DNA of 59,436 nucleotides from Pseudohaliea sp964438205 (GTDB lineage: Bacteria; Pseudomonadota; Gammaproteobacteria; Pseudomonadales; Halieaceae): the NCBI GenBank assembly GCA_964438205.1, contig CAYTJQ010000018.1, forward strand, positions 1-59,436, written 5' to 3'. Shown here piece by piece: positions 51,718-59,436 of this stretch (position 1 is its first letter; each line of letters begins with the position of its first letter). A program made the position numbers and the translations under genes. The notes under the pieces are model-generated. The model ran no database searches and was not told the origin of the DNA. It saw only the letters and a program-made list of their open reading frames with translations.

Positions 51718-52392
51718 CTAGTGCGAGGTGCTGCTGCGCCGGCTGCCGCCGCGGGACGCGCTGCGACTCGACCGCGAACGCCTGCTGCCCCCGTGCCGCT
51801 TCCCGCTGTCCGCTTTACTCGCGCCGCTGGCAGGCAGTTCGCGGGTCGCGGCGAGCGCCCGGCGACGCCGGGAGCGGGCGCGCTTGCCGACAATGGGGAT
51901 ATGGCGACGGGCCCGGGCCGCCCGCGCATAGCGTCGACGGCGCCGGTACTGCAGGAGGTAGACGCCCAGGGCCAGGGCGAGGCCCAGGGCCAGGAACCAC
52001 AGCGCGGTGCTGGCGCGGCGCGCGGGTGGTGCCAGCACTTCCCCGGCCGGTTCGATCCCCATGCGCCGGCGCAGGGCGTCCGCGTCCACACCGGTTAGCA
52101 GGTCGTCGGAAGGCGCCAGCAGCGACCCGGCCTCCGGCAGCAGGTCCAGGTAGCCCGCCCGCAGCAGGGCTGCCGGCACGGCCGCGTAGGGACCAGCGCC
52201 CGCGGGCCCGCCACCGGGCCCGACGACGACCGACTCGATCACCAGGTAGTCTGGCAGCCGGCCGACGGTCGCGGATCGGGCGAGGTCCTCGCCCGACGCA
52301 GCGGGCACCTCGAGGATCGGCGCGGCCGGCGACCCGGGTGCCAGCAGGGCAAGACCCGGCCAGCAGGTCCACACCAGCACCCGTGCGTTCAC
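51718..52392 (-). CDS. Hypothetical single-pass membrane protein with Arg/Ser-rich tail
   Basis: The 224-residue product, not recognised, has a signal-like N-terminus (VLVWTCWPGLALLAPGSPAA) and an extracytoplasmic domain of about 100 residues (LARSATVGRLPDYLVIESVVV, MGIEPAGEVLAPP). One membrane helix follows at about 127-147 (ALWFLALGLALALGVYLLQY), then a highly basic 75-residue tail rich in Arg and Ser (RRSRSSRSASRGGSRRSS). GTG start with GGAGG upstream. The ordered signal-domain-helix-tail layout argues it is real even though other frames are open here. Confidence 0.65.
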   Translation of the reverse strand: MNARVLVWTCWPGLALLAPGSPAAPILEVPAASGEDLARSATVGRLPDYLVIESVVVGPGGGPAGAGPYAAVPAALLRAGYLDLLPEAGSLLAPSDDLLTGVDADALRRRMGIEPAGEVLAPPARRASTALWFLALGLALALGVYLLQYRRRRRYARAARARRHIPIVGKRARSRRRRALAATRELPASGASKADSGKRHGGSRRSRSSRSASRGGSRRSSTSH

Positions 52393-52425
52393 GGCGAGCC
52401 GGCCTCCGCGATCAAGGCACCGGTC

Positions 52426-52713
52426 TCAGCGGAAGTGTGACTTGAAGTAGTTGAAGGAGTTGTGCACCGCCTTGAGGGCGTGCTCCGCCTCGTGCTTGAG
52501 GCGATCCCAGTTGTCGTCGCCGGCCTGCTTCAGCGCCTCGAGGCGGGCGTAGAAGTCCTCCCGCTGCTCCTCCAGGCGCGCGCGCTGCTTGTCGAGCTCC
52601 GCCTCTACCTCGCCCGAGGTCTTGCGGGCGCGGGCCTCGAGCGCGTCGACCTCGCTGTTCAGCGCATCAATCTGTTCCTTGAGCTTCTCGACGACTTCGT
52701 CGCGGGTGGGCAT
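52426..52713 (-). CDS. Small coiled-coil protein
   Basis: The 95-residue soluble protein starts MPTRDEVVEKLKEQIDALNS. It is almost entirely charged heptad-like helix (DALEARARKTSGEVEAELDK, RARLEEQREDFYARLEAL) and ends NSFNYFKSHFR. AAAGGAGATG is an excellent Shine-Dalgarno. Similar small coiled-coil proteins occur in other gammaproteobacteria without a known role. It could be structural or a stress-related chaperone-like protein; nothing in the sequence decides. Confidence 0.82.
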   Translation of the reverse strand: MPTRDEVVEKLKEQIDALNSEVDALEARARKTSGEVEAELDKQRARLEEQREDFYARLEALKQAGDDNWDRLKHEAEHALKAVHNSFNYFKSHFR

Positions 52714-52805
52714 GGGACATCTCCTTTGCCGTGGCTGGCCCTCGAGGCTAGCATAGCCCGTAGACACGGAGTATGCGCGGTACGGCAACCCCGCCCAGGA
52801 TAGAA

Positions 52806-53108
52806 CTAGGTCGATAGCGACTCGGGGGGCGCAGTCGCACCGGCAGCTGCTTCGGCCCTCGCGCGATTCCGCCTGGCGAGGGTCTCGAGCGCGAGGACCA
52901 GGGCGATCAGAATGACGGTCGCCACAACCAGGGCGCCAGGATTCCCTCCCAGGATGGCCACGACGATCCACATCAGCGTGAGCACGGTGCCTCCCCCGGC
53001 ACCCAGCAGGATGGCGGCGTTGCGCTGCAACCTCGCGGCACGCTCGCGCTTACTGACCGTGCCCGCTACCTCGAACTTCGCTGTCCCGGATTCACTGCCG
53101 AGCTCCAT
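52806..53108 (-). CDS. Small two-helix membrane protein
   Basis: The 100-residue product starts MELGSESGTAKFEVAGTVSK. It has a basic segment and two membrane helices (AAILLGAGGGTVLTLMWIVVA and GALVVATVILIALVLALETL) separated by a short loop, then a basic tail. I chose the ATG at 53106-53108 because AGGGAG lies 8 nt upstream; an upstream start would add 15 residues. Family not recognised. Confidence 0.68.
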   Translation of the reverse strand: MELGSESGTAKFEVAGTVSKRERAARLQRNAAILLGAGGGTVLTLMWIVVAILGGNPGALVVATVILIALVLALETLARRNRARAEAAAGATAPPESLST

Positions 53109-53274
53109 CTGGCGTCTCCCTGGCGAGCCTGACCTGCCAAAAGTGTAGATCACGGCGGCCGGGACTGCGTGCTGTAGCCAAACCGGGTATTGGCGGCCAG
53201 GGATCTGCTTCGGTCACCTGGCTTGGCTGCTCTGGCCCGTCGATTGCCGGAGGCCAGGTGGTCACGTTCCCGCT

Positions 53275-53290
53275 GAAACGTTTCTAGAAA
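53275..53290. repeat. Two overlapping palindromes in the gap 53154-53334
   Basis: GAAACGTTTC (53275-53284) and TTTCTAGAAA (53281-53290) are perfect 10-bp palindromes sharing four bases. They lie downstream of the ricin-type lectin gene and upstream of the two-helix protein gene, so they could be an operator for the latter or chance. The rest of this 180-bp gap shows no gene or clear terminator. Confidence 0.45.
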
Positions 53291-53334
53291 TGACTTTAAC
53301 TGTGACTGCCCGAGCTGACCCGTTCGTCACCCCG

Positions 53335-53832
53335 CTATTGCCACAGCTGCGCCGGCGCGTCGCTGCAGGCTGCGGCACTGACCGGGGCACCGGCTTTCGC
53401 GTTGCGAGGCTGGAGGCACTGCCCGGCGTCGTTGCGCAGGCGACCGCGCTTGTCGTAAGTCCACTGCTGAAACTTGCCCTGGCCGCACTTGACCAGGCTG
53501 GCGCCGGCCAGGCAGCGCCCGTCATGGGCAACAAGGTGACGATCGGCGTCGAGGGACCACTGCTGGGACGCGGCCTTGCCGTTGCAGGGCTCCACGGACA
53601 GCGCGCCGCGGGCATCGAGGCACAGGTTGGCGCCGGAGCGGTAGGCCCGCCGCGCCGCGACAGCCTTGCTGCTGCCGGCCGGCTTCACGGTCTCGGGGGC
53701 CTTCTGCGCCTCGAGGCGCTCGAGGCCCTCTTTCTGCATCTTCTTCATCGCATCGGTGTTGAACTGGGCGGCAGCGCCGCCAGCGAGGAGCGCGGCCAGC
53801 AGGCCTGCGAGGAGACGGGGATACGGGTTCAT
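53335..53832 (-). CDS. Secreted ricin-type beta-trefoil lectin-domain protein
   Basis: The 165-residue product starts MNPYPRLLAGLLAALLAGGA, a signal peptide with cleavage near AAAQ. A short helical linker (MKKMQKEGLERLEAQK) leads to a ricin-type trefoil domain. Trefoil hallmarks are the repeated CLD/CLA/CLQ cysteine motifs (NLCLDARG, GRCLAGAS, GQCLQPRN) and QxW motifs (SQQWSLD, FQQWTYD, AQLW at the C-terminus). AGGAAG precedes the ATG. Only one trefoil is present and no catalytic domain, so it is probably a carbohydrate-binding or structural envelope protein. It is divergent from tamB. Confidence 0.8.
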   Translation of the reverse strand: MNPYPRLLAGLLAALLAGGAAAQFNTDAMKKMQKEGLERLEAQKAPETVKPAGSSKAVAARRAYRSGANLCLDARGALSVEPCNGKAASQQWSLDADRHLVAHDGRCLAGASLVKCGQGKFQQWTYDKRGRLRNDAGQCLQPRNAKAGAPVSAAACSDAPAQLWQ

Positions 53833-53936
53833 CGGCGGCTTCCTTTGCTTGCCCGGAGTGAATACAGTCAGCAACGTAGCGCCGCCGACCGGCAACTTCA
53901 ACTATTCTGACACCGGGCTGAAAGAGGAGTTCTGTA

Positions 53937-56900
53937 GTGCCCATGCTCGCACGCCTGGCGCTGCTTACGGGGCCGGCACTGCTTCTGTTGCTGATACTGG
54001 TCACGGGCGGGGTCGCAGGACTCCTGGCCACCGAGCGCGGCACGCGGTGGATGGCCGGCTTCGCCGTCGACCGGCTCGGCGTCGCGGTGCGCTGGGAGGA
54101 ACTGCGGGGCTCACTCTGGCGCCGGGTGGAGCTCAGCGGCCTCGAGTTCGAGCAGCCAGGGTTGCGCCTGGCGGCGGACAGCGCGGCCCTGGCCTGGGAA
54201 CCCGGGATGCTGCTCGCCGGTGAGCTCCGGGTCAGCGCACTGTCGCTGCGGGATGCGCGGCTGGTCATGAGCGCAAGCGGGGAAGAAACGCCGCCGGCGG
54301 GCGCGTTCGACCCGGCGGAACTCCGGCTGCCTCTCGACGTGGTGCTGAGCGGTGTGGCCCTCGAGCGGGTCACCGTCGTCATGCCGGATGACGTTGAGCA
54401 GACCATCGATTCCCTCGAGCTGGAGGCCAGTTTCCGGGGCGATCAACTCGAGCTCTCTGCCCTGGAGCTGCACCTGCAGGAGCGCCGCCTGTCGCTCTCC
54501 GGTTCTGTCGGGCTGCGGTCGACCATGCCCGTCGAGCTGACGCTGCTCGCCGACGGCCTGCTGCCGGCGCAGGCTACCGCGGACGGGCAGCGCCCGCTGC
54601 AACGCGCAGCTGCGCAACTCTCTCTCGACGGCACCGTGGACTGGCGGGAGGCCGGTATCGCTGCGGCGCTGGACTGCCGGTTCGGCGTCGAGGGTGTCGA
54701 GGGCCTCGTGCCGGATCTACCGGACCGCGTCGCCGCCGCCGGGCAGTTGCGCGCCCGCCAGCACGGCGATGAACTGGCCATCGAAACCGCATCCCTCGCG
54801 CTCGACGACGCGCCGCTGGCGCTCAGGCTGCACGGGACGATCGCCGGTACGACGACGGCGGACCCGGCGCTCTCCGCGGCACTGCACTGGGAGGCACTGC
54901 GCTGGCCGCTGGGCTCGACCGCCGACCCCCTGTTCGCCAGCGACAGCGGCCGAATCACCGTCGCGGGGCGGGCCAGTGATTACCGGCTGGCGCTCGACGC
55001 CAGCGCCGCGGGCGCCGAACTACCGTCTTCCACCTGGGAACTTCGTGCTCAGGGTGACACCCGCGGCCTCGTGGTCGAGGCCCTTCGCGGGGAACTGCTC
55101 GGCGGCTGGATTGAAGCCAGCGGCCCCGTGGTCTTCGCCCCGCAGCCGGCCTGGGACCTGCGAATCGAGGCCGGCGGACTCGATCCGGCGCCGCTCCTCG
55201 CCGAACTGTCCGGCCCGGTGGAGGCGACCCTGGGCACGCGGGGACAGATCGATTCAGAAGGCGCGCTGTCGGCCGGGGTTCGCGTCGAGGCGCTTCGTGC
55301 CACCGCGGCCGGCTTCCCCGTCGAGCTGGCGGGCGACCTGCAGCTGGACGGCGAGGTGCTGCAGGTCGCTCGCCTGTCGCTTCGCAGCGGCACGGCCGAG
55401 CTCGATACCCACGGCAGCTTGTCCGCCCGACTTCTCGACCTCGACTGGGCCCTCGCGATTGCCGACGCGGGACAGTTCGCGCCGGGCGCGAGCGGACGCA
55501 TCGCCGGCGAGGGCAAGCTGTCAGGCGCTCCCGGCGCACCGCGTGCCGTCGCAGCGCTGAAAGCGGAATCCCTCCGGATGGACACACTCGCGGTAGACAG
55601 CCTCGCCCTCGACCTGGGTGCGGGCCTCGATGAGGATGCCCCGCTGACGCTGCACCTCGCCATGACCGGCGTGAGCGAACAGGACGCCGCCCTGCTGGAT
55701 TCCCTGACCGTCGAGGCCGACGGCAGCACCGCCGACCATCGCTTCGCCATCGCCGCTCGAGCGCCGGCAGCGCAGCTGGACGCCGAGCTGCAGGGCGGGC
55801 TGGCGATCGAGACAACGACCTGGCAGGGCCAGCTTCGGGCACTCCGGGCCGAGAGCGACGTGGCCGGGGCATGGGACCTGGAACGCCCGTCACCCCTGTT
55901 ACTCGCGGCACAGGCACTGCGCCTGGAGGCGGCCTGCCTGGAGCGGAGGACGGGAACCGGCCGGGTGTGCCTCGACGGCGGCTGGCAGTCGTCGGGCGCG
56001 GGTACGCTGGCGCTCGATCTTACCGCCCTGCCCGTCGAGGCTTTCCTGCCCACACTGACCGGCGAGCTTTCCGGTGGCCTTCGCGCCGCAATCGACGCCG
56101 GCGGCAAGCTGGCGGCCGAAGGCGACTTCGCGCTGGGCGCGGGCGCCGTGCGCCTGCCCGAAGATCTCGACGCGGACCCCCTGCCCCACGGCGGCGGCGA
56201 CCTGTCGCTCACCGTCGGCGACGACGGCCTGCGTGCCGCGGCCGACTTTGCGGCACCGGCAGACGGGCAGGTCGACCTGGCGCTGCACCTGCCGAAGCTG
56301 CGGTCCCTGCCGCTCGCCGACGACCAGCCGGTCGAGGGGCGTTTTCAGGCCACGCTCCCGGACCTGGCGATCCTCGCGGCCTTCGCCGATCCGATCAGCG
56401 CCAGCGCGGGACGGCTCAGCGCCGACCTCGACCTTGCCGGGAGCCTCGCTGCGCCGCGAGTGAACGGCGAGCTCAGGCTCGCGGACGGCGCTGCCACTCT
56501 GCCCGTTGCCGGCCTGGAGCTGAAGGAGATCGAGCTGCGCCTCGCGCAGGAGGCGGACAACCCCGAGCAGCTCACACTCACCGGCGGCCTCCGCTCCGGC
56601 GACGGCAAGCTGGAGATCGCGGGTTCCGTGGACCCCGCCGACGGCGCGGCGGAGGTCCAGCTGCGCGGTGAGGGTCTCAGGGCCTACAACACGGCCGACG
56701 CGCGCGTACTGGTTTCACCGGACCTGGCCGTCGACTGGTCAGCGGACCTGCTCCGCGTGCGCGGCCTGGTGACCGTCCCCCGCGCCGAGATCACCCCGCG
56801 CCTGCAGCTCGGTGCCGCCACGACGGAGAGTGCCGCTGTCGGCGGCCAGCCCGGCGTCCTGGTCGGGCCGTCGCCGGATGTCGTGGTCCTCGGGGAGGAG

Positions 56901-57536
56901 CCGCAGCCCGGGGCGGCCGCTGCGGGCGTCGAGAGCCCGCTGCGCATCGACGCCGAGGTCGGCCTGGTACTGGGTCGCGACGTCACCGTCAACGCCCTCG
57001 GCCTGGTCTCCCGGCTGGAGGGGGCGATCGGCTTCAACCTGCAGCCGGACCAGCGCGACCTGCTGCCGCTTGCCCGGGGCGGCATCTCCCTCGTCGACGG
57101 CACCTTCCGCTCCTTCGGCCAGGACCTCGACATCGAGACGGGCCAGGTGCTCTACGCGGGTGTTCCCGTGACCGAGCCCGAGGTCTTCCTGCGCGCGGTG
57201 CGCTGGATCGACGCGGACCCGTCCGTGTCCGCCGTCGGCGTGCAGCTCTCCGGGCCGGCCACGGCACCGGAGCTCGAGCTCTTCTCCCGCCCGCAGCTCG
57301 ATACGGCGGAAATCCAGTCCTACCTGCTGACCGGCACGGGCACCGGCGAGAACAGCACCGTCCTCGCCATCGGCACGCAGCTCACGGAACGCGTGTACGT
57401 AGGCTATGGCTACAACCTGCTCGAGCAGACCAGCGAGTTCGACGCGCTGTTCACGATCACGCCACGCTACGGGCTCGGTGCGGACGTCGGTGAGGCGGAC
57501 AGCAACTTCAACCTGATGTTCACCTATGAAAACTAG
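53937..57536 (+). CDS. tamB: Translocation and assembly module subunit TamB
   Basis: Very long AsmA-like envelope protein anchored in the inner membrane by one N-terminal helix (LLLLLILVTGGVAGLLA), spanning the periplasm as a beta-taco. Implicated in outer-membrane protein assembly and phospholipid transport. The 1199-residue product ends with the DUF490 domain: LARGGISLVDGTFRSFGQDL, TAPELELFSRPQLDTAEIQS, YLLTGTG, then VYVGYGYNLLEQ and LMFTYEN. GTG start (GAGGAG 7 nt upstream) is preferred over an ATG two codons in. The stop overlaps tamA by 11 bp. Confidence 0.95.
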   Translation: MPMLARLALLTGPALLLLLILVTGGVAGLLATERGTRWMAGFAVDRLGVAVRWEELRGSLWRRVELSGLEFEQPGLRLAADSAALAWEPGMLLAGELRVSALSLRDARLVMSASGEETPPAGAFDPAELRLPLDVVLSGVALERVTVVMPDDVEQTIDSLELEASFRGDQLELSALELHLQERRLSLSGSVGLRSTMPVELTLLADGLLPAQATADGQRPLQRAAAQLSLDGTVDWREAGIAAALDCRFGVEGVEGLVPDLPDRVAAAGQLRARQHGDELAIETASLALDDAPLALRLHGTIAGTTTADPALSAALHWEALRWPLGSTADPLFASDSGRITVAGRASDYRLALDASAAGAELPSSTWELRAQGDTRGLVVEALRGELLGGWIEASGPVVFAPQPAWDLRIEAGGLDPAPLLAELSGPVEATLGTRGQIDSEGALSAGVRVEALRATAAGFPVELAGDLQLDGEVLQVARLSLRSGTAELDTHGSLSARLLDLDWALAIADAGQFAPGASGRIAGEGKLSGAPGAPRAVAALKAESLRMDTLAVDSLALDLGAGLDEDAPLTLHLAMTGVSEQDAALLDSLTVEADGSTADHRFAIAARAPAAQLDAELQGGLAIETTTWQGQLRALRAESDVAGAWDLERPSPLLLAAQALRLEAACLERRTGTGRVCLDGGWQSSGAGTLALDLTALPVEAFLPTLTGELSGGLRAAIDAGGKLAAEGDFALGAGAVRLPEDLDADPLPHGGGDLSLTVGDDGLRAAADFAAPADGQVDLALHLPKLRSLPLADDQPVEGRFQATLPDLAILAAFADPISASAGRLSADLDLAGSLAAPRVNGELRLADGAATLPVAGLELKEIELRLAQEADNPEQLTLTGGLRSGDGKLEIAGSVDPADGAAEVQLRGEGLRAYNTADARVLVSPDLAVDWSADLLRVRGLVTVPRAEITPRLQLGAATTESAAVGGQPGVLVGPSPDVVVLGEEPQPGAAAAGVESPLRIDAEVGLVLGRDVTVNALGLVSRLEGAIGFNLQPDQRDLLPLARGGISLVDGTFRSFGQDLDIETGQVLYAGVPVTEPEVFLRAVRWIDADPSVSAVGVQLSGPATAPELELFSRPQLDTAEIQSYLLTGTGTGENSTVLAIGTQLTERVYVGYGYNLLEQTSEFDALFTITPRYGLGADVGEADSNFNLMFTYEN

Positions 57537-59424
57537 CGTGCTGCGCCGCGCGCTGCTCTGCGGCGCGCTGGCCATGGCCCCGTGGCTGCCCGCGACCGCG
57601 GACAGCGTCGCGGTCGTGATCGAGGGCGTCGACGGCGAGCTCTTCGACAACGCCCGCGCGGCGCTGCCCCTCGCGCGCTACGCCGGCGACGGGACGCTGT
57701 CGCCGGCGCGCATCGAGCAGCTGCACGAAGACGCGGCGCCGGCGCTGCGCCGGTCGCTGCAGCCGTTCGGTTTCTACCGGCCTGACATCCGCGCGCAGCT
57801 GACCCCTCCCTCCGGCACTGCCGGCAGCTGGCGGGCGAGCTACCACATCGAGCCCGGCCCGCCGCTGCCGATTGATAGCGTAACGTTCGCGGTGGAAGGA
57901 CCCGGCAGCAGCGACGACGAACTGCTCGCCGGGCTGGGACAGCCGGACCTGGAGCCAACGGCCCGCTTCGACCACCAGCACTACGAAGGCGAAAAGGATC
58001 GTCTGCTTTCGATCGCCAGGCGCCTCGGCTACCCGGAGGCGCACTACTCGACGCACCGCGTCGAAGTCGACCTCGACCGCTACGCGGCGGACATCGGGCT
58101 CGTGCTACAGACCGGCCGGCGCCACGTCGTCGGACCGGTCAGTTTCGAGCCGTCGCGCTTTGCCGACAGCTACCTCGAGCGCCACCTCGTCGTCGAGCCC
58201 GGCATGCGCTTCAACCGCGACCTGCTGTCCCGGCAGCGTCGCGCCCTGGCCGGAAGCGGGCACTTCAGCGACGTGACCGTGGAGGCGGGCACGCCCGCCG
58301 AGGGTGAACAGGCGGTGGTGCCGCTGACCGTGCGCCTGACCCCCTTCAAGGCGAACCGCTACCGCGGCCGTCTCGGCTGGGGCACGGAAACGGGCCTGGG
58401 CGGCCAGCTCGACTGGACGCGCCGGCACTTCGGCCGCCACGGCAACCGCTTCAACCTCGGGGTGACGGCGGTGGAAGAGCGGGAGCGCCTTGCCGGTGAT
58501 TTCCGCTACCAGGTCCCCGTGGATCCCCTGGGCGGTCGCAAGCTCGAGTTTGGCATCCGCCACGAGAGCAAGGACCTGGACTTCAGCGATGTCGACCTGG
58601 AGCAGGGCGGCGCCACCCGGATCGCGACCAACCTCGCCGCCCTGTTCCTGGATCTGCCACGGACCCGCCTCGGCCCCTTCGACGTGCAGGCGGCGGCGGG
58701 CGTCAACTTCGCCGCCGAGTCCTACGACGTGTTCGAGGTGCTCTTCGGCAACCTGCCCGACGACGACCAGCAATTCATCATCGACGAAATTATCGGCCGG
58801 GAGGCCTACGCCACCCTGACCCCGGATTTTCGCGCCACGATCCCCGAGCTGCGCGTGAGCCTGAGCCACGCCGACAGCCCGCGCTTCATCCGGCGCGGCG
58901 ACTACCTCGGCCTGCGGCTGCTGGGATCGCACGAAAAAGTCGGCTCGAACATCAGTTTCTGGCAGGCGCGCCTGAACCACTGGAGCATCCTTCCCGTGGG
59001 GAAACACAACCGCCTGCTGCTGCGCAGCGCCCTCGGCTACTCCGAGGCCGACGACCGCGAGGTGCTCGGCGTCACCTTCAACCAGATGCCGGAGTTCTAC
59101 GAGTTCCGCGGCGGCGGCGCGCGCAACATCCGCGGCTACGGCTTCGAGACCCTGTTCCCGGAAGACGGCATTACCGGGGGCAAACACCAGGTCGTGGCCA
59201 GCGTCGAGTATGAGCAGCGGATCCTGCCGGACTGGAGCGCCGCCGTCTTCGTGGACGGCGGCGACGCCTTCAACGACCCGGACGACTTCCAGACCCGGGT
59301 CGGCGCCGGCATCGGTGTGCGCTGGCGCTCGCCCTTCGGGCCGGCCCGCCTCGACCTGGGCTTTCCCCTGGACGATGCCGACAGCGCCTTCCAGATCTAC
59401 ATCACCGTGGGGCCGGAGTTCTGA
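57526..59424 (+). CDS. tamA: Translocation and assembly module outer-membrane protein TamA
   Basis: BamA/Omp85-family outer-membrane protein. The 632-residue product has a signal peptide (LLCGALAMAPWLPATADS), three POTRA-like domains (to about residue 270) and a 16-strand barrel. The barrel carries the Omp85 lid-lock motif in FRGGGARNIRGYGFETLFP and closes with RWRSPFGPARLDLGFPL and a C-terminal Phe (YITVGPEF). The ATG lies within the last codons of tamB. In most gammaproteobacteria tamA precedes tamB; here it follows. Confidence 0.93.
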   Translation: MKTSVLRRALLCGALAMAPWLPATADSVAVVIEGVDGELFDNARAALPLARYAGDGTLSPARIEQLHEDAAPALRRSLQPFGFYRPDIRAQLTPPSGTAGSWRASYHIEPGPPLPIDSVTFAVEGPGSSDDELLAGLGQPDLEPTARFDHQHYEGEKDRLLSIARRLGYPEAHYSTHRVEVDLDRYAADIGLVLQTGRRHVVGPVSFEPSRFADSYLERHLVVEPGMRFNRDLLSRQRRALAGSGHFSDVTVEAGTPAEGEQAVVPLTVRLTPFKANRYRGRLGWGTETGLGGQLDWTRRHFGRHGNRFNLGVTAVEERERLAGDFRYQVPVDPLGGRKLEFGIRHESKDLDFSDVDLEQGGATRIATNLAALFLDLPRTRLGPFDVQAAAGVNFAAESYDVFEVLFGNLPDDDQQFIIDEIIGREAYATLTPDFRATIPELRVSLSHADSPRFIRRGDYLGLRLLGSHEKVGSNISFWQARLNHWSILPVGKHNRLLLRSALGYSEADDREVLGVTFNQMPEFYEFRGGGARNIRGYGFETLFPEDGITGGKHQVVASVEYEQRILPDWSAAVFVDGGDAFNDPDDFQTRVGAGIGVRWRSPFGPARLDLGFPLDDADSAFQIYITVGPEF

Positions 59425-59436
59425 CCGGAAGCTTTC

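Overview
The window is a gene-dense, very GC-rich segment (I judge about 70% G+C by eye, not counted) of a Gram-negative gammaproteobacterial chromosome. Lipopolysaccharide Kdo synthesis, LolCDE lipoprotein export, TamAB outer-membrane assembly, Na+-NQR and a 4.5S RNA upstream of dnaX all point there. Gene order over much of 2.4-31 kb resembles the Pseudomonas block murB-ptpA-kdsB ... exbD-exbB-comEC ... lolEDC ... nqrF-A, gap, mfd, csiV, MTIP, lexA, topA. This is from memory of P. aeruginosa, not an alignment. Several genes usual in that block (lpxK/msbA, nagZ, psrA, sulA) are absent here. The host is probably a high-GC relative of Chromatiales or Pseudomonadales; I cannot name the species. 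GTG starts are frequent, so many starts below were chosen by Shine-Dalgarno position and overlap with the upstream gene.

Layout. 1-8.2 kb, minus strand: comEC-exbB-exbD, then a promoter and kdsB-LMW phosphatase-murB-uvrC-pgsA with overlapping ends (pgsA runs off the left edge). 8.3-8.9 kb: a plus-strand DUF2062 membrane protein overlapping tail to tail with lolE. 8.8-19.0 kb, minus: one tightly packed unit nqrABCDEF-apbE-nqrM-lolCDE. It encodes the Na+-pumping NADH:quinone oxidoreductase, its FMN transferase and maturation factor, and the lipoprotein-release ABC transporter. A perfect intrinsic-terminator hairpin lies inside the signal-peptide codons of apbE. 19.3-25.6 kb: an N-terminally extended GAPDH (minus) divergent from mfd-csiV (plus). 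25.6-27.6 kb: a nucleoside phosphorylase (minus), a small acidic protein and LexA-autoregulated lexA (plus). 27.6-31.8 kb, minus: two small conserved proteins, topA and a small membrane protein.

31.9-33.4 kb: a universal stress protein, a glutaredoxin-like protein and a SPOUT rRNA methyltransferase. 33.4-40.5 kb, minus: 4.5S RNA, dnaX (with a programmed -1 frameshift signal), ybaB, recR, rnd, ycgL, ycgN, a membrane protein, a MoxR ATPase and a VWA protein. 40.7-44.6 kb, plus: a large MscK-type mechanosensitive channel and a Tat-targeted MsrB. 44.6-48.8 kb, plus: a Fur-box-controlled TonB-dependent receptor, a membrane protein and a PepSY reductase-like protein, forming an iron-siderophore uptake unit. 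48.9-53.8 kb, minus: ppc, then four small poorly characterised envelope or coiled-coil proteins including a secreted ricin-type lectin. 53.9-59.4 kb, plus: tamB-tamA, in the reverse of the common tamA-tamB order.

The window is mostly conserved core genome. I saw no insertion sequence, prophage, CRISPR array, tRNA or rRNA. The most interesting signals are regulatory or structural: the terminator inside apbE, the dnaX frameshift cassette, losses from conserved neighbourhoods (sulA, lpxK/msbA), repeat-bearing protein tails, and the small-gene cluster between ppc and tamBA. I found no clear new multi-gene system.
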